Origin: Chloroflexota bacterium | GTDB taxonomy: Bacteria > Chloroflexota > JAJPGV01 | Reading direction: 5' to 3' | Length of the DNA: 60,744 nt | Assembly (NCBI GenBank): GCA_021325635.1 | Contig: JAJPGV010000034.1 | Span: 1-60,744 of the forward strand | In this document: in pieces, positions 59,811 to 60,744 of the stretch | Numbering within the stretch: position 1 is the stretch's first letter | How the letters are laid out: every line of letters starts with the position of its first letter | Position numbers and translations under genes: made by a program | Notes under the pieces: model-generated | The model's input: only the letters and a program-made list of their open reading frames with translations | Told to the model about the DNA's origin: nothing | Databases searched by the model: none

Positions 59811-60744
59811 CTACGCTCGTCCGCTCTCCCGAATCGCTCCCAGATAGTCCTCAGCAAATCCGAGCTCGCGCAGCACGTCGGACGTCTGCTCTCCCATGAG
59901 TGGGGCTGGCCCGATCGCGGTCGGCGTCGCCGCCAGGTTGACGCCGCTGCGAACCATGCGCAGAGCGCCCTTGGCGGGATGCGTCACCTCCTGGATGAGT
60001 CCCAGCTGCCGAACCTGCGGATCCTCCACCACCTCTTGCAGGTCGTTGAGAGCCGAGCAGGGCACGTCCTCTGCGTCCATGCGTCGCAGCCATTCGTGTC
60101 GGCTTCCGGCGGCGAAGATCCCCTGGAATACGCTCTGCACTTCGGCATGATGCTCCTGGCGCAGCTTGCGGCTGCTGAAGCGCGGGTCGTCCTGCAGCTC
60201 CGGATGCCCGACCGCTCGGGTGAGTCCCTGCCAGAACTTCTCGGGAGAGGAGAGGTGGACCACGAATGGCCTGCCGTCCCGATCGACGAAGGCGTACACC
60301 TGGGCCGTGCGTACCCGCGTTTCCCTGGTTGGTGGGGGCTCGTCCTCATTCAGGAAGCGCGTCATGTTTTCGGATAGGAGCGACACGGTCGCCTGGAGCA
60401 GCGAGGTGTCGACGTGCTGCCCTTCGTTGGTCCGTTCGCGCGCCAGCAGCCCGGCCAGGATGGCGTGGCAGCCGAACAGGCCGCCCAGATGGTCGGAGAA
60501 GGAGATACCCATGGGCAGCGGGTGCTCGCGATCCGTCAGCAGGCTCAACAGACCGCTCATCGCCTGGCCAACGGTGTCGTAGCCCGGACGAGCGGCATAG
60601 GGGCCGGTTTGGCCGAAACCGGTGATCGAGCAGTAGATCAGACGCGGATTGAGGGCGTGCACGGCTTCGTAGCCCAGACCGAGCCGATCCATCGCGCCGG
60701 GACGAGCGTTCTCGATCAGCACGTCCGCGCTTCTTGTCAAGGCC
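59811..60744 (-). CDS. Family III CoA-transferase, 5-prime truncated by window edge
   Basis: About 310 residues of a CaiB/BaiF-type CoA-transferase, open through the end of the window, so the N-terminus is missing. Visible motifs are ADVLIENARPGAMDRLGLGY, PRLIYCSITGFGQTGPYAARPGYD, and GHHVDTSLLQ-like GQHVDTSLLQATVSLL. The catalytic Asp normally lies in the D-x-S region, here HVDTSL. These enzymes move CoA between carboxylic acids such as carnitine, oxalate or succinate. It converges with the intact hydrolase, 16 bases between them, and fits a carboxylic acid catabolic neighbourhood. Confidence 0.88.
   Translation of the reverse strand, partial: ALTRSADVLIENARPGAMDRLGLGYEAVHALNPRLIYCSITGFGQTGPYAARPGYDTVGQAMSGLLSLLTDREHPLPMGISFSDHLGGLFGCHAILAGLLARERTNEGQHVDTSLLQATVSLLSENMTRFLNEDEPPPTRETRVRTAQVYAFVDRDGRPFVVHLSSPEKFWQGLTRAVGHPELQDDPRFSSRKLRQEHHAEVQSVFQGIFAAGSRHEWLRRMDAEDVPCSALNDLQEVVEDPQVRQLGLIQEVTHPAKGALRMVRSGVNLAATPTAIGPAPLMGEQTSDVLRELGFAEDYLGAIRESGRA

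Overview
The window is a high-GC bacterial chromosome segment with dense, mostly ordinary housekeeping genes. The best guess for the organism is a member of the Chloroflexota. The evidence is a giant membrane protein that joins a GT39-type glycosyltransferase to a DUF2298 (Chlor_Arch_YYY) domain, secreted proteins with Thr/Pro-rich linkers, an NHL-repeat membrane protein beside dolichol-phosphate-mannose-type transferases, a caa3-type oxidase, an F420-type flavin oxidoreductase, and frequent GTG/TTG starts. No class-level assignment is possible by reading. I saw no prophage, CRISPR array, transposase or rRNA. There is one tRNA (Ala, anticodon CGC).

Layout. 0.2-5.5 kb: a MEDS-domain protein, sucCD (TCA cycle) and a divergent nadC-nadA-niaR operon (quinolinate/NAD synthesis with its 3H-domain repressor). 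5.5-8.7 kb: an ECF sigma factor, a zinc-binding anti-sigma factor, a membrane protein and a GH63-like glycosidase, all on the minus strand. 8.85-12.4 kb: tRNA-Ala, an F420-type oxidoreductase pair and glgX. 12.4-15.9 kb: a replication operon rplI-dnaB-dnaD-like-dnaC-like. 16-20.2 kb: rlmN, a gmhB-like phosphatase, a secreted GH39-like glycosidase, and Ku, whose reading frame carries an in-frame TAG. 20.2-27.8 kb: a single-chain EtfB-EtfA fusion, a Jag-N/FapA protein, tatA, a macro-domain protein, a lipoprotein, a DAHP synthase and an orphan nitrile-hydratase-beta-like SH3 protein. 28-34 kb: a complete caa3 oxidase operon (ctaC, D, E, F, G plus two small membrane proteins) in which both subunit II and subunit IV carry a cytochrome c domain. 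34-46.3 kb: an envelope glycosylation island with a methyltransferase, three PMT-type transferases, an NHL protein and the 1592-residue fusion. 46.4-50.7 kb: lgt, glmS, a small membrane protein and an ATP-dependent DNA ligase. 50.7-60.7 kb: a catabolic-looking stretch of alpha/beta hydrolases, an M24 peptidase, a dienelactone hydrolase, an EutA-type reactivase, a bicupin and a truncated class III CoA-transferase.

How the genes work together. sucCD, EtfBA and the cta operon describe aerobic respiration. Ku and the ligase, 30 kb apart, are the parts of a minimal end-joining system. The glycosyltransferase island, lgt, tatA and glmS concern the envelope. The 55.3-60.7 kb group (a hydrolase lacking its serine, EutA with no normal start codon, a bicupin, an intact paralogous hydrolase and a CoA-transferase) is the most unfamiliar combination and the best candidate for an undescribed pathway.

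Functional calls come from motif recognition. Starts were moved where shadow extensions, ribosome-binding sites or neighbouring genes argued for it; each entry says so.
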